Both the position numbers and the translations under genes were made by a program. From Erysipelotrichaceae bacterium (GTDB lineage: Bacteria; Bacillota_I; Bacilli_A; Erysipelotrichales; Erysipelotrichaceae): a stretch of 29,930 bases of DNA. Position 1 is the stretch's first letter, and every line of letters starts with the position of its first letter. The notes under the pieces are model-generated. The model searched no databases and was not told the DNA's origin. It saw only the letters and a list, made by a program, of their open reading frames with translations. The stretch is taken from NCBI GenBank assembly GCA_016302195.1, contig JAEDOA010000008.1, positions 1-29,930 of the forward strand. Reading direction: 5' to 3'. Below, piece by piece: positions 15,736-23,708 of this stretch.

Positions 15736-16562
15736 CCTTGCACCAACTTCTTTCTAATATTTCTGGAAATAGTTTCGATAATGACAACAGTAATGACAAG
15801 TACAAGTACCATTAATCCAGTATTTCCATATCTTCTCCAAGTCAACTGTTCGTTGATTTGTACACCGATACCACCTGCTCCAACATATCCTAAGATAGCT
15901 GCACTTCTAACATTGGTTTCAAAACAATATAAAACAGTGCTATAAAAATAACCGCGAAGCTGTGGATAAATAGCTTTTATCATACACTTTGGTCTTGAAG
16001 CTCCGGTTGACTGCAAAGCTTCATATGGCCCCATATCTAATGTTTCAATATGCTCATATAGCATTTTGACGCATATTGTATAGGTAAAAATAGTGATAGA
16101 AATAGTACCAGCTAATGTACCAGTTCCAATAACTATTGATAATAATTGGGCATATACTAGTGTTGGCAATGTTCTAAGCAAGCTTAACACTCCACGATGA
16201 ATAGTTAAATAGGTTTTATTTAACTTGAAATTAGCAGATAAATAGAAACTCATTGGAAGAGCTAGTAAACAGCCAAATACTGTTCCTAAAAGCGACATAA
16301 CAATAGTATCTATCATTGGCTTTTTCATGCTTGAAAAGAAAGCCCAGTTAGGAGGGAACATTTTACCGATTAACTCCCAGAACTGCTTTCCTCTAGCAAA
16401 CATTCTTGGCAAATCAAATCCAGTTACTTTTCCACAGATAATGGCGAAAATTATTACTATGATTGTTATATAAGGAGCAGCATTAAACTTTTCTTTTACT
16501 TCTTTTCCATTAGCCAGCTTGTATGTCTGCGGATAGAAAATATGTAAAAAATCCTTAATCAT
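15732..16562 (-). CDS. phnE: phosphonate-type ABC transporter permease (first PhnE)
   Basis: 276-residue permease. An N-terminal cytoplasmic stretch of about 30 residues precedes the first membrane segment (YITIIVIIFAIICGKVTG). The EAA loop is ETLDMGPYEALQSTGASRPKCMIKAIYPQ near 175-200. RSAAILGYVGAGGIGVQI near 230 is typical for this permease family. The start lies inside the end of phnC (8-base overlap), and it overlaps the next permease by 4 bases, indicating coupled translation and fixed stoichiometry. Confidence 0.9.
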   Translation of the reverse strand: MIKDFLHIFYPQTYKLANGKEVKEKFNAAPYITIIVIIFAIICGKVTGFDLPRMFARGKQFWELIGKMFPPNWAFFSSMKKPMIDTIVMSLLGTVFGCLLALPMSFYLSANFKLNKTYLTIHRGVLSLLRTLPTLVYAQLLSIVIGTGTLAGTISITIFTYTICVKMLYEHIETLDMGPYEALQSTGASRPKCMIKAIYPQLRGYFYSTVLYCFETNVRSAAILGYVGAGGIGVQINEQLTWRRYGNTGLMVLVLVITVVIIETISRNIRKKLVQG

Positions 16563-17331
16563 CTTTCTTCTCCTTCATCATATCATCATCGGTTAGTTCT
16601 CTACCATAGATCATCTTCAAGATGTCATTGTTGATTTTTTCAGTTGGACCATCAAAGACAATTTTACCTGCATTAATGCCGATTATTCTATCAGCATACT
16701 GTAAAGCCAAGTCAACATGGTGAATATTAATCAACACTGTTATATTCATTTCCTTATTGATTCTCTTGAAGTCTTCCATAACCACATCAGCCATTACTGG
16801 ATCTAATGCCGCAACTGGTTCATCAGCTAAGATGATTTGAGGATCCTGTGCTAATGTTCTTGCTAGTGCAACACGTTGTTGTTGACCACCTGACAACTGG
16901 TCAGCTCGCGAATAAGCTTTATCTAAAATACCTACCTTATCTAAGGCAGTTAATGCTTTTATTTTATCTTGCTTAGAATATAAGCCAAGTAACGTTCTAA
17001 TAAATGACATATCAGCAACTCTTGCCGATAAAACGTTGTTAATAACCGAAGTTCTCATAACCAGGTTAAATGATTGGAACACCATTCCAATCTTACGACG
17101 GAAAGTTCTCAATTTCTTTCCTTGAAGTTTTTCTACATCAATATCGTTAACTGTTAGTTTACCAGATGTTATATCAATCATTTTGTTAATAGTTCTAATA
17201 AGTGTCGACTTTCCTGCTCCTGATAAACCGATAATCGCAACGAATTCTCCTTGTTGTATTTCTAAGTTTACATCACTTAAGGCCTTAGTACCATTACTAT
17301 ATACCTTATCAACATGCTCAAATTTAATCAT
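16555..17331 (-). CDS. phnC: phosphonate-type ABC transporter ATP-binding protein
   Basis: 258-residue ABC ATPase of the PhnC subfamily that powers import at the membrane. Walker A is GLSGAGKST at residues 35-43. The Q-loop is in MVFQSFNLV, the ABC signature is LSGGQQQRVALARTLAQ, Walker B is IILADEPVAALDP, and the switch His is in INIHHVDLAL. The FVRTLLG-like insert near residue 110 (SFIRTLLGLYSKQDK) is characteristic of PhnC. It is separated from phnD by 87 bases holding a hairpin and continues into the permease genes with overlap. Confidence 0.94.
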   Translation of the reverse strand: MIKFEHVDKVYSNGTKALSDVNLEIQQGEFVAIIGLSGAGKSTLIRTINKMIDITSGKLTVNDIDVEKLQGKKLRTFRRKIGMVFQSFNLVMRTSVINNVLSARVADMSFIRTLLGLYSKQDKIKALTALDKVGILDKAYSRADQLSGGQQQRVALARTLAQDPQIILADEPVAALDPVMADVVMEDFKRINKEMNITVLINIHHVDLALQYADRIIGINAGKIVFDGPTEKINNDILKMIYGRELTDDDMMKEKKDD

Positions 17332-17356
17332 ATTACTATCCTACCTACTTTTTTCT

Positions 17357-17394
17357 AAAAAAGAGGATACATTTTTATATTAAAATGTACCCCC
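17357..17394 (-). terminator. attenuator-like hairpin between phnD and phnC
   Basis: On the minus strand GGGGGTACATTTT pairs with AAAATGTATCCTC (two G-U pairs) around a 6-base loop, then a run of T. It lies 24 bases after the phnD stop. Partial read-through would give more binding protein than channel, the common pattern in binding-protein importers. Confidence 0.7.
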
Positions 17395-17418
17395 TAATCT
17401 TAACTTAACTACTAAAAA

Positions 17419-18513
17419 TTAATTAAATAAAGCGTTAGCAGCACGTGTTGAATCGTAGTCTGAATCAGAACCTACCATGTAACCCTTATGGCTATAAGGC
17501 TTAACAGCAGCCTGTCCTTCTTCAGTACTACCGAATTCGATAAATACTTCCTGTAATGCTTTAACTAATTCTGGAGTCATCTTTGGATCAACTGACTGCT
17601 TAGCAACTGATACTGTATCGTTCATGATATAATCGCTAACTGCGATAACCTTAATAATATCCCAAACAGTCTTGCCTTCTTTAGCTAATTCAGGATAAGC
17701 AGCTTCAAATGCTGTTGTGCTAGCTGCATCCTTACGAACATCAGCGTAACCAACTGTGATATCACAACCACCAGTTAATAAAGATTCCATCATATTAGCA
17801 TAGCTTCCATCAGGAATAACGTTAGCTAATGAAGCAATTGTAATCTTGTTATCTGGTGTACCAAAGTTAGTATTCAACCATAAGCTTGGATAAACATAAC
17901 CAGCTGATGAAGTTGAAGAACATACATACCAAGTAGCGCTATTTACATCATCCCAAGTTAATTTGCCAGCATCTGCTAATTGATATAATTCAGCACCCTT
18001 ATCAGTAGCTGTATTAACGTAAATTAATGAAGCGTAACCTGTTGCCATATCAGTTGCATCAGTTGTCTTACCAGCATTCCATGGATTAACGCCATCTTTT
18101 GGATCGATAACTTTACCATCTTCACCAGCAACACCATAACGTAATGCTTCTACTAATAAATCAACACCATCAGAATATAAGATGTAAGTTGAAGCAGGAA
18201 TCAAACCGATATCGATAGTTCCAGAAACCATTCCTTCACCAACTGCAGCATAGCTTGTACCAACGTTAACTTCTACTTCGTTAACAGTAAAACCTCTCTG
18301 AGCTAAACCATCAATAATGATTTGTGATAATGAACGATAACCTTTTTCAGGATCGCCATTAGCTGCCTGTAAAATAACATCTGAATCCTTTGAAGGAACA
18401 AATGATACTACTAATTTATCAATAGTTTTGTCGTCGTTATTTGTCTTTTCTGAACAACCAACCATTGATAAGATCATCATTGCACTTAATACAACAATAA
18501 TAAACTTTTTCAT
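17419..18513 (-). CDS. phnD: phosphonate/phosphite-type ABC transporter substrate-binding lipoprotein
   Basis: 364-residue exported lipoprotein. I chose the ATG at 18513 (MKKFIIVVLSAMMILSMVGCSEK), which gives a lysine-led hydrophobic signal and a lipobox ending in Cys20, with GAGGAA 9 bases upstream; the longer frame to 18588 would bury the signal. The mature part shows the PhnD family pattern: LVVSFVPSKDSDVILQAANG, VEVNVGTSYAAVGEGMVSGTIDIGLIPASTYILY, YASLIYVNTATDKG, SSAGYVYPSLWLN, and DITVGYADVRKDA. These residues hold the oxyanion at the hinge in relatives. Codon use is more regular than in the neighbours, suggesting high expression. The ligand (phosphonate, phosphite or another small anion) cannot be read from sequence. 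Confidence 0.9.
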   Translation of the reverse strand: MKKFIIVVLSAMMILSMVGCSEKTNNDDKTIDKLVVSFVPSKDSDVILQAANGDPEKGYRSLSQIIIDGLAQRGFTVNEVEVNVGTSYAAVGEGMVSGTIDIGLIPASTYILYSDGVDLLVEALRYGVAGEDGKVIDPKDGVNPWNAGKTTDATDMATGYASLIYVNTATDKGAELYQLADAGKLTWDDVNSATWYVCSSTSSAGYVYPSLWLNTNFGTPDNKITIASLANVIPDGSYANMMESLLTGGCDITVGYADVRKDAASTTAFEAAYPELAKEGKTVWDIIKVIAVSDYIMNDTVSVAKQSVDPKMTPELVKALQEVFIEFGSTEEGQAAVKPYSHKGYMVGSDSDYDSTRAANALFN

Positions 18514-18540
18514 ATAAGAGAATTCCTCGCTTTCATTAAT

Positions 18541-18569
18541 ATTGTAATTTTTATTTTTAAATATGTCCA
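18541..18569 (-). promoter_or_regulatory. putative promoter of the phn-tdk operon
   Basis: On the minus strand TGGACA, 17 bases, TACAAT, ending 27 bases before the phnD ATG. A symmetric ATTTTCA...TGAAAAT element (18581-18599) lies just upstream and could be an operator. An alternative is TTGAAA with CATATT within the same region. Confidence 0.45.
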
Positions 18570-18602
18570 CTAATGGAAGCATTTTCAAAAAATGAAAATT
18601 TT

Positions 18603-18631
18603 TTGCACAAATTATTCTTATATTTTATAAT
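18603..18631 (+). promoter_or_regulatory. sigma-A type promoter of the small membrane protein gene
   Basis: TTGCAC, 17 bases, TATAAT, about 30 bases ahead of the start codon. It is the best -35/-10 pair in the window and diverges from the phn promoter. Confidence 0.75.
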
Positions 18632-18661
18632 ATCTATATATTGCCTAAGGGGGTACAAATT

Positions 18662-18862
18662 ATGAGTCAAACAACCAAATACATCCTTCTTGCCTGCCTA
18701 ATTGTAGTTATCCTTTTAACTTTCTTTGTTAAAAGTCGTTTCAGCAAGCTCATTAATGCAGATTCAGAAGAAGAAAAAAAGAAAATATATTTCTATATTT
18801 CCCTTTTAGTTGTTCTATTAATTTGTTTAATCGTTATAACACTAATACTATTAAATAGCTAA
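18662..18862 (+). CDS. small two-helix membrane protein, function unknown
   Basis: 66 residues, starting at the ATG at 18662, with AAGGGGG 8 bases upstream; the TTG at 18641 lies ahead of this ribosome site and is not the start. Two hydrophobic stretches, about 7-24 (YILLACLIVVILLTFFV) and 44-64 (IYFYISLLVVLLICLIVITLILL), flank a charged linker (RFSKLINADSEEEKKK), which suggests a hairpin in the membrane. It has its own strong promoter. Its TAA overlaps the TAG of the convergent sortase gene. I do not recognise a family. The ribosome site is a possible target for C-rich RNAs. Confidence 0.75.
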   Translation: MSQTTKYILLACLIVVILLTFFVKSRFSKLINADSEEEKKKIYFYISLLVVLLICLIVITLILLNS

Positions 18863-19647
18863 TCAATTCTCACAGCAACAACTACACATCTTCCATCGCT
18901 AAGTGAGCGATCACAGGTAGATAATGTCAATAGTTTGTCACCATAGCTGATATTTAAATCCGTTGAATTAATCGCATATTTATAGCAGTTATCTACAAAC
19001 TGATCAAACTGCTGTTTATCATCTGCCTGGACAAAGTTATAATATGGAAACTGGTCATCACCGGTATTTACTTCAATTGAAAAAACCGCAAATACCTGAT
19101 ATCTATGACATTCATTAATAGTATCAAACTCGATAATTGAATGCTGATTGTAGAAATCAGCTTTTTTATATTTCAATAAAGAGGCAAACATTGTTCCATC
19201 ACTTCTATTATGACCATGAATGATAACATTATCGGTTGGTTCAAAGACATCGCACTGTTCCTGAACATAAGGTAAGCCACTTACCGAGTATTCCTCATTA
19301 AAATTTCTGTAAAGATAGTAATCTTTGACATTTTTAGTCTGCATTACTGGAAAATCAATCTGAGTTGATTCAATGGTAATCCAGCCCACCATATCGTTAT
19401 TTTGCTGGTATAGCGCTTGATATGAGGCAATTTTCTTACTATCCGATTCTTCCTTGGTAACAGTATCTGAACCTGTTTGCGATTGCTGGTCGCGATCTAT
19501 CTGATTCTGCAAGACTTTTATATCACTTTGATTACGAAAAGAAGTAGTATAATAAACCGCAACAAAAGATCCACTCACTAAAAAGATAGCCAATAACAAT
19601 CCGATAATAATGTTGAACTTACGATTAAGTTGTTGTTTTGTTACCAT
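18859..19647 (-). CDS. srtB: class B sortase
   Basis: 262-residue membrane-anchored cysteine transpeptidase. An N-terminal signal anchor spans about 12-32 (IIIGLLLAIFLVSGSFVAVYY), followed by a polar stalk and a catalytic domain from about residue 85 (MVGWITIESTQIDFPVMQ). The catalytic triad is His146 in IHGHN, Cys245 in TLSTC and Arg253 in GRCVVVA. The N-terminal helical part and the VKDYYLYRNF segment are class B traits. Sortases attach proteins with a sorting motif to peptidoglycan or pili. No surface substrate or pilin gene is visible here. It ends overlapping the convergent small membrane protein gene, so its own terminator must lie inside that gene or be absent. Confidence 0.93.
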   Translation of the reverse strand: MVTKQQLNRKFNIIIGLLLAIFLVSGSFVAVYYTTSFRNQSDIKVLQNQIDRDQQSQTGSDTVTKEESDSKKIASYQALYQQNNDMVGWITIESTQIDFPVMQTKNVKDYYLYRNFNEEYSVSGLPYVQEQCDVFEPTDNVIIHGHNRSDGTMFASLLKYKKADFYNQHSIIEFDTINECHRYQVFAVFSIEVNTGDDQFPYYNFVQADDKQQFDQFVDNCYKYAINSTDLNISYGDKLLTLSTCDRSLSDGRCVVVAVRID

Positions 19648-19693
19648 AACAAACCTCCCTCTTGTTAATAATACTACTTTCTTCTAAAAAAAT

Positions 19694-21184
19694 CTATTTA
19701 TGAGGGTGATAGAGCTTTTTAGTCTGGTATTTTGGCTCACAGCTTACCATCACACCAAGCTTTCTTAAAACATCATTATCTACTGCCGATAGGATAACTG
19801 ATGAATGCAGCTTGGCATTTTTCAACTTTGGCAAGGCCGAAATAGCCTGCAAAGCAGCTGGATTTAATTGAGCCGATATAGTTAAAGCTATTAATACCTC
19901 ATCAACATGCAATCTTGGGTTGTTATTTCCTAGGTAATTGACCTTTAAGTCTTGTACTGGAGCAATAATATTTGGTGATAAAAGTAAGGTTCCATCCGCA
20001 ATATTGCATAAATACTTCAAGGCATTAATTATGCAGGCAGAAGCCGCTCCTAACAATGAAGAATTCTTTCCAGTAACAATATGACCATCGCTTAACTGTA
20101 AAGCAACCGCTGGTCCGTTTGTCATTTCAGCTTTTTGAAGTGCTGCCTTTACTACAGGATAATCATCAACCGTAATATTTGCTTTATTCATTATGGATAC
20201 TGCCTTATTTACTGCTGATTCTTCAACATTTCCTAAACGGTAATCGACAAGTGTTCGATAATACCTTCTAATAATTTCATCACAACTGGCTTCTCTACTG
20301 GCTTCATCATCGCAGATACAATATCCTATCATATTTACGCCCATATCAGTTGGTGAGAAGTATACATCCTGATTAGTTATCTGTTTTAAGATGCGGGCAA
20401 GTACTGGAAATATTTCAACATCGCGGTTGTAATTTACCGCCATAACACCATATTTCTCTAAATGGAATGGGTCAATCATATTGACATCATTCAAATCCAC
20501 AGTAGCAGCCTCATAAGCTAAATTAACAGGATGATTTAAAGGCAGATTGAAAATTGGGAATGTTTCAAACTTGGCATATCCTGCCACATTATTCCTTTTA
20601 TATTCATGATATAGCTGACTTAAGCATACTGCCATCTTGCCTGAACCAGGTCCAGGAGCTGTAACCACAACTAGAGGTCTGGTAGTTTCAACATAATCAT
20701 TCTTGCCAAAGCCATCATCTGATACAATCAAATCGATATTGCTTGGATAGCCATCTATAGCATAATGCAAATAAACGGTAATATTCATTTTTTCCAGCTG
20801 TCTTTTAAAATTATCAACAACTGCCAATGAAACATATTGAGTAATAACCACTGAACCAACATATAAACCGATATTTCTAAAAGCATCAATTAGTCGCAAA
20901 ACATCCTGGTCATAAGTAATACCAAGGTCGCCTCTTTTCTTGCTTTTTTCAATATCATGAGCATTAATCGCAATTATTATTTCCACCTTGTCCTTCAATG
21001 ATGTCAACATTTTAACCTTCATATCAGGTTCAAAGCCAGGTAATACTCTAGAAGCATGAGAATCATCAAATAGCTTGCCCCCAAACTCCAGATAAAGCTT
21101 ATTGTTAAAGCGATTAACCCTTTCCATTATTCTTGCTGACTGCATACTTATATATTTTTCACTATCAAAAGCAATTCTTTCCAT
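19694..21184 (-). CDS. DUF1846 family protein
   Basis: 496 residues, the normal length for this two-domain family found across Firmicutes and Actinobacteria. A Rossmann-like N-terminal domain includes TAPGPGSGKMAVCLSQLYHEY near residues 173-193, which looks like a phosphate-binding loop. The middle shows KFETFPIFNLPLNHPVNLAYEAATVDLNDVNMIDPFHLEKYG, and VNYNRDVEIFPVL and SPTDMGVNMIGY are family hallmarks. No biochemical activity is established that I can name; a nucleotide- or phosphate-binding role is plausible. The ribosome site is exceptional: six G in a row (21191-21196 complement), a possible pairing partner for the C-rich RNAs. It follows the HAD gene after a 47-base gap with its own extended -10 (21215-21225). 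Confidence 0.9.
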   Translation of the reverse strand: MERIAFDSEKYISMQSARIMERVNRFNNKLYLEFGGKLFDDSHASRVLPGFEPDMKVKMLTSLKDKVEIIIAINAHDIEKSKKRGDLGITYDQDVLRLIDAFRNIGLYVGSVVITQYVSLAVVDNFKRQLEKMNITVYLHYAIDGYPSNIDLIVSDDGFGKNDYVETTRPLVVVTAPGPGSGKMAVCLSQLYHEYKRNNVAGYAKFETFPIFNLPLNHPVNLAYEAATVDLNDVNMIDPFHLEKYGVMAVNYNRDVEIFPVLARILKQITNQDVYFSPTDMGVNMIGYCICDDEASREASCDEIIRRYYRTLVDYRLGNVEESAVNKAVSIMNKANITVDDYPVVKAALQKAEMTNGPAVALQLSDGHIVTGKNSSLLGAASACIINALKYLCNIADGTLLLSPNIIAPVQDLKVNYLGNNNPRLHVDEVLIALTISAQLNPAALQAISALPKLKNAKLHSSVILSAVDNDVLRKLGVMVSCEPKYQTKKLYHPHK

Positions 21185-21214
21185 ATCTTTCCCCCCAAAG
21201 CAACAATATTTAAG

Positions 21215-21225
21215 ATTTTATCATA
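21215..21225 (-). promoter_or_regulatory. extended -10 promoter ahead of the DUF1846 gene
   Basis: Minus strand TATGATAAAAT, identical to the element before the SEDS gene, in the 47-base gap after the HAD gene. The -35 match is poor. Confidence 0.35.
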
Positions 21226-21231
21226 AAAACA

Positions 21232-22008
21232 TTATATAATTGAAAACTTTTTTAAGGCTTTGATTATTCCATCATTTTTAGCAGTATCGGTAACATAATC
21301 AGCTACCTGTTTTACTGAGTCAAAGCCATTTCCCATTGCTATTGATAGCCCGGCTGCTTCAAGCATTTTTACATCATTATCGCTATCACCAAAAGCGATT
21401 GTCTGCTCTGTTGAGATATTTAAATATTTACAAATCGCAATTAAACCATCCTTCTTGCTTCTACCCTTATTATCTAAATCATATAAGGCGTATCCTCCAT
21501 CCACAACATCTAAGCGATCTGAAAACACCTTTGAAAACTGAAGCATTTTTTCCCTGTCACAAATCAAAGCCCCTGAAGTAGGAAGGATTGTATCGTCCAG
21601 ACAACGATGATAATAAACTCTACTAACTGACTTTTCCAACATCTCTTGGCCTGGATATTGATTATAAATATAAAAGCCATCAACAAATTTCCAGAATAAG
21701 CCTAAATCCTTTTCTATGCAATACTGGTTAACTTCATCAAAAAGATTTCTATCTACCTGCGCTACATCGATAACATTCATATTGTTGTCACAAACGAATT
21801 GACCATTAGCGCAATTGAAAAAATCCGCCTGGATTTTTCCCTTTATGTTCTCTAAGCCATATGGCATTCTTCCCGAAGCAATAACTATCTTTATTCCTTT
21901 GTTTCTTAACTGTCTAATCGCATCCACTGCACTTTCGACTACCGGTTGATTGATACCGGCAGTTAATGTCGAATCCACATCAAAAAAAGCCGCTTTATAT
22001 TCCATCAT
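21232..22008 (-). CDS. Cof-type HAD-IIB phosphatase
   Basis: 258-residue soluble phosphatase, probably acting on sugar phosphates or flavin and other phosphometabolites. FFDVDSTLTAG gives motif I with D10 and D12, VIASGRMPYGL gives motif II, and KKDGLIAICKYLNISTEQTIAFGDSDNDVKMLEAAG gives lysine motif III and acidic motif IV. An alpha/beta cap lies between about 85 and 180. The start is ATG 22008 with ATG 22005 next to it; AAAGGGG lies just ahead. This ribosome site and its flanks (22008-22026) are complementary to the C-rich tail of small RNA copy 1. It comes after the lipoprotein gene with a 14-base gap. Confidence 0.93.
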   Translation of the reverse strand: MMEYKAAFFDVDSTLTAGINQPVVESAVDAIRQLRNKGIKIVIASGRMPYGLENIKGKIQADFFNCANGQFVCDNNMNVIDVAQVDRNLFDEVNQYCIEKDLGLFWKFVDGFYIYNQYPGQEMLEKSVSRVYYHRCLDDTILPTSGALICDREKMLQFSKVFSDRLDVVDGGYALYDLDNKGRSKKDGLIAICKYLNISTEQTIAFGDSDNDVKMLEAAGLSIAMGNGFDSVKQVADYVTDTAKNDGIIKALKKFSII

Positions 22009-22022
22009 TTTATCCCCTTTAA

Positions 22023-22844
22023 TTAATATACTTCAAGATAATAAATAACCTGATATGATTCCTCATAATAATCCTTGAAAATATCCTTGAAATCTAAACT
22101 GGTATAATACAGTTCATCTAGTTCCTCTTTTAATACCATCTGATTTTTCTCAAATGAAACTCGATAAACCACTTCCTGTTTATTTTCAACCACAAATAAT
22201 AAATCACCATAACAATTATCAATCTGGTTAAAATCATTTGGGTAATAATAGGTCGAACTACAGCCGGTTGGCTCGATTAAAGAATAACCGTAATCGTTAG
22301 CTAGATAAACCTTATTGTCGATTTTTACAAAATTTAAGTAATTGGAATTATTGACTCTTTGTTTAGTAACTAATGAAAAGTCAGCTAGATTATAGATATA
22401 TAGATAATTGGAATAATCCAGCATGTAAAAATAATTATCATCAGCAATATAAGTGGATAAGTAACCTTCTAACATTTTTTGCTGGTCATTCTTTACATAA
22501 ATTGCTTTGCCATCTTGATAAGTTACAAAGCTATTGGAGTCAATTACATGCAGTAAATATCCAAAGACATTATTTAGCGAGATTGAATCACTTAAATCAT
22601 CAATACTAAAGCTTTTATACTCTTTTCCATCTGCACTATAGAATAACAATCTATTTTGTAATAGAAAGCGATAATTTCCATCGATAAGCTTTTGGGCCAA
22701 TACTCTATTATTATTATCCAACAGCAATACTTTATTCTCCTGCTGATTGGAAACAACCGCAATTCGTTTAGTATCAATCTTTTTTTGACAGCCAATTAAG
22801 ACCAATAACAAAGATAAGATAACAATTAGTAAACTTTTCTTCAT
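22023..22844 (-). CDS. predicted lipoprotein, beta-propeller-like, function unknown
   Basis: 273 residues. The N-terminus MKKSLLIVILSLLLVLIGCQKK is a lipoprotein signal with lipobox LIGC and Cys19 as the anchor. The mature part consists of short beta-rich repeats with blade-like rhythm (RIAVVSNQQENKVLLLDNNNRVLAQ; YIADDNYFYMLDYSNYLYIYNLADFSLV; KIDNKVYLANDYGYSLI), with many Tyr and Asn. A propeller of 5-7 blades on the cell surface is a reasonable guess but I see no active-site motif. Its ATG overlaps the stop of the rlmA-like gene (ATGA), so translation is coupled. I do not recognise a family. Confidence 0.75.
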   Translation of the reverse strand: MKKSLLIVILSLLLVLIGCQKKIDTKRIAVVSNQQENKVLLLDNNNRVLAQKLIDGNYRFLLQNRLLFYSADGKEYKSFSIDDLSDSISLNNVFGYLLHVIDSNSFVTYQDGKAIYVKNDQQKMLEGYLSTYIADDNYFYMLDYSNYLYIYNLADFSLVTKQRVNNSNYLNFVKIDNKVYLANDYGYSLIEPTGCSSTYYYPNDFNQIDNCYGDLLFVVENKQEVVYRVSFEKNQMVLKEELDELYYTSLDFKDIFKDYYEESYQVIYYLEVY

Positions 22845-23653
22845 CTTGCTCTCCTTCTAAACACTTGAACTAGAAAACTGATATCAGTTGTAATTGCATC
22901 ATATTCAAACAGCTTTTCGCTGTCTTTAAGACTAGTAGTATGGTAGTAAGGCATCATTTGCCATAAATCCTTAATGGTTTGCTTATCAGGCAAATCAACC
23001 TGATAATCAACATGACTAGTTTCAATCAAATCAAAATCATCTAATTGATATCCCTTTTCCTCATTGAAATAAGGATTTGGATAAACAACCTCTTTCAGCT
23101 GATAAAGATGTCTTTTAGCTGGAGTAACCGCAATAACAATTCCATTATCTTTGATTACATTTGAGAACTGCTGACTACTGTAGGGGCAAAATACGCTCAT
23201 TAACCCATCAATGCTATTTTGCTGAATTGGCAGATTGAAAATGGATGAAACAAAACAGCAAGCACTTTTGACTTTTTTATTAGTCATCACAACCCCTTTT
23301 TTTGATATATCTGTAGCGTAATATTGATAGTTGACCTTACTATTTTTATTTAGATAATCAAGATAATAACCTGTTCCACATCCGCAATCCAAAATTGAAG
23401 ATTGATTAGGCAAATACTTGTTAAAAAAATTAACGATTGTTTCGGCAAGTTTTTGATAATAGCCACCGTTTAAAAAACGCTCACGACATTTTAACGATTC
23501 GATATCGTCACCCGGCTGGGTTGAATGTTTTTGATTAGCTAGCAGCAAATTAACATATCCATCCTTTGAAATATCATAACAATGATTATTCAAACATAAA
23601 TAACTATTATTAACCTTCTTCAGTAGTTTTTGACATTTAGGGCAAACAAGCAT
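22841..23653 (-). CDS. rlmA: 23S rRNA (guanine-N1-)-methyltransferase, RlmA family
   Basis: 270 residues. An N-terminal zinc site is formed by Cys4, Cys7, Cys20 and His24 (CPKC...CLNNH). It is followed by SKDGYVNLLLANQKHSTQPGDD and RERFLNGGYYQKL, a segment that matches E. coli RlmA closely. SAM-binding motif I is LDCGCGTGYYLDYL near residue 85. Family members methylate G745 or G748 in helix 35 of 23S rRNA; the G748 form (TlrB) confers tylosin tolerance. Which guanine is used here is not determinable. It is preceded by an extended -10 (TGGTAAAAT, minus strand 23684-23676) and starts a run with the lipoprotein and HAD genes. Confidence 0.92.
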   Translation of the reverse strand: MLVCPKCQKLLKKVNNSYLCLNNHCYDISKDGYVNLLLANQKHSTQPGDDIESLKCRERFLNGGYYQKLAETIVNFFNKYLPNQSSILDCGCGTGYYLDYLNKNSKVNYQYYATDISKKGVVMTNKKVKSACCFVSSIFNLPIQQNSIDGLMSVFCPYSSQQFSNVIKDNGIVIAVTPAKRHLYQLKEVVYPNPYFNEEKGYQLDDFDLIETSHVDYQVDLPDKQTIKDLWQMMPYYHTTSLKDSEKLFEYDAITTDISFLVQVFRRRAR

Positions 23654-23675
23654 TCAATCACTTCCTATCGCTACC

Positions 23676-23684
23676 ATTTTACCA
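23676..23684 (-). promoter_or_regulatory. extended -10 promoter of the rlmA operon
   Basis: Minus strand TGGTAAAAT, identical to the one ahead of the HAD-recX operon (13859-13867). It sits right after the nusG terminator. No clear -35. Confidence 0.4.
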
Positions 23685-23685
23685 T

Positions 23686-23708
23686 AATAAAAGCGGATTG
23701 CTCCGCTT
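23686..23708 (-). terminator. intrinsic terminator after nusG
   Basis: Minus strand AAGCGGA, loop GCAA, TCCGCTT, followed by TTATT. The stem overlaps the last base pair of the nusG stop codon. The short T tract is modest. Confidence 0.7.

Noticed and set aside
18514..18640. Riboswitch in the phnD leader
   Set aside because: The predicted leader is only some 20-30 bases long and holds no structure beyond a short AT-rich inverted repeat upstream of the promoter.
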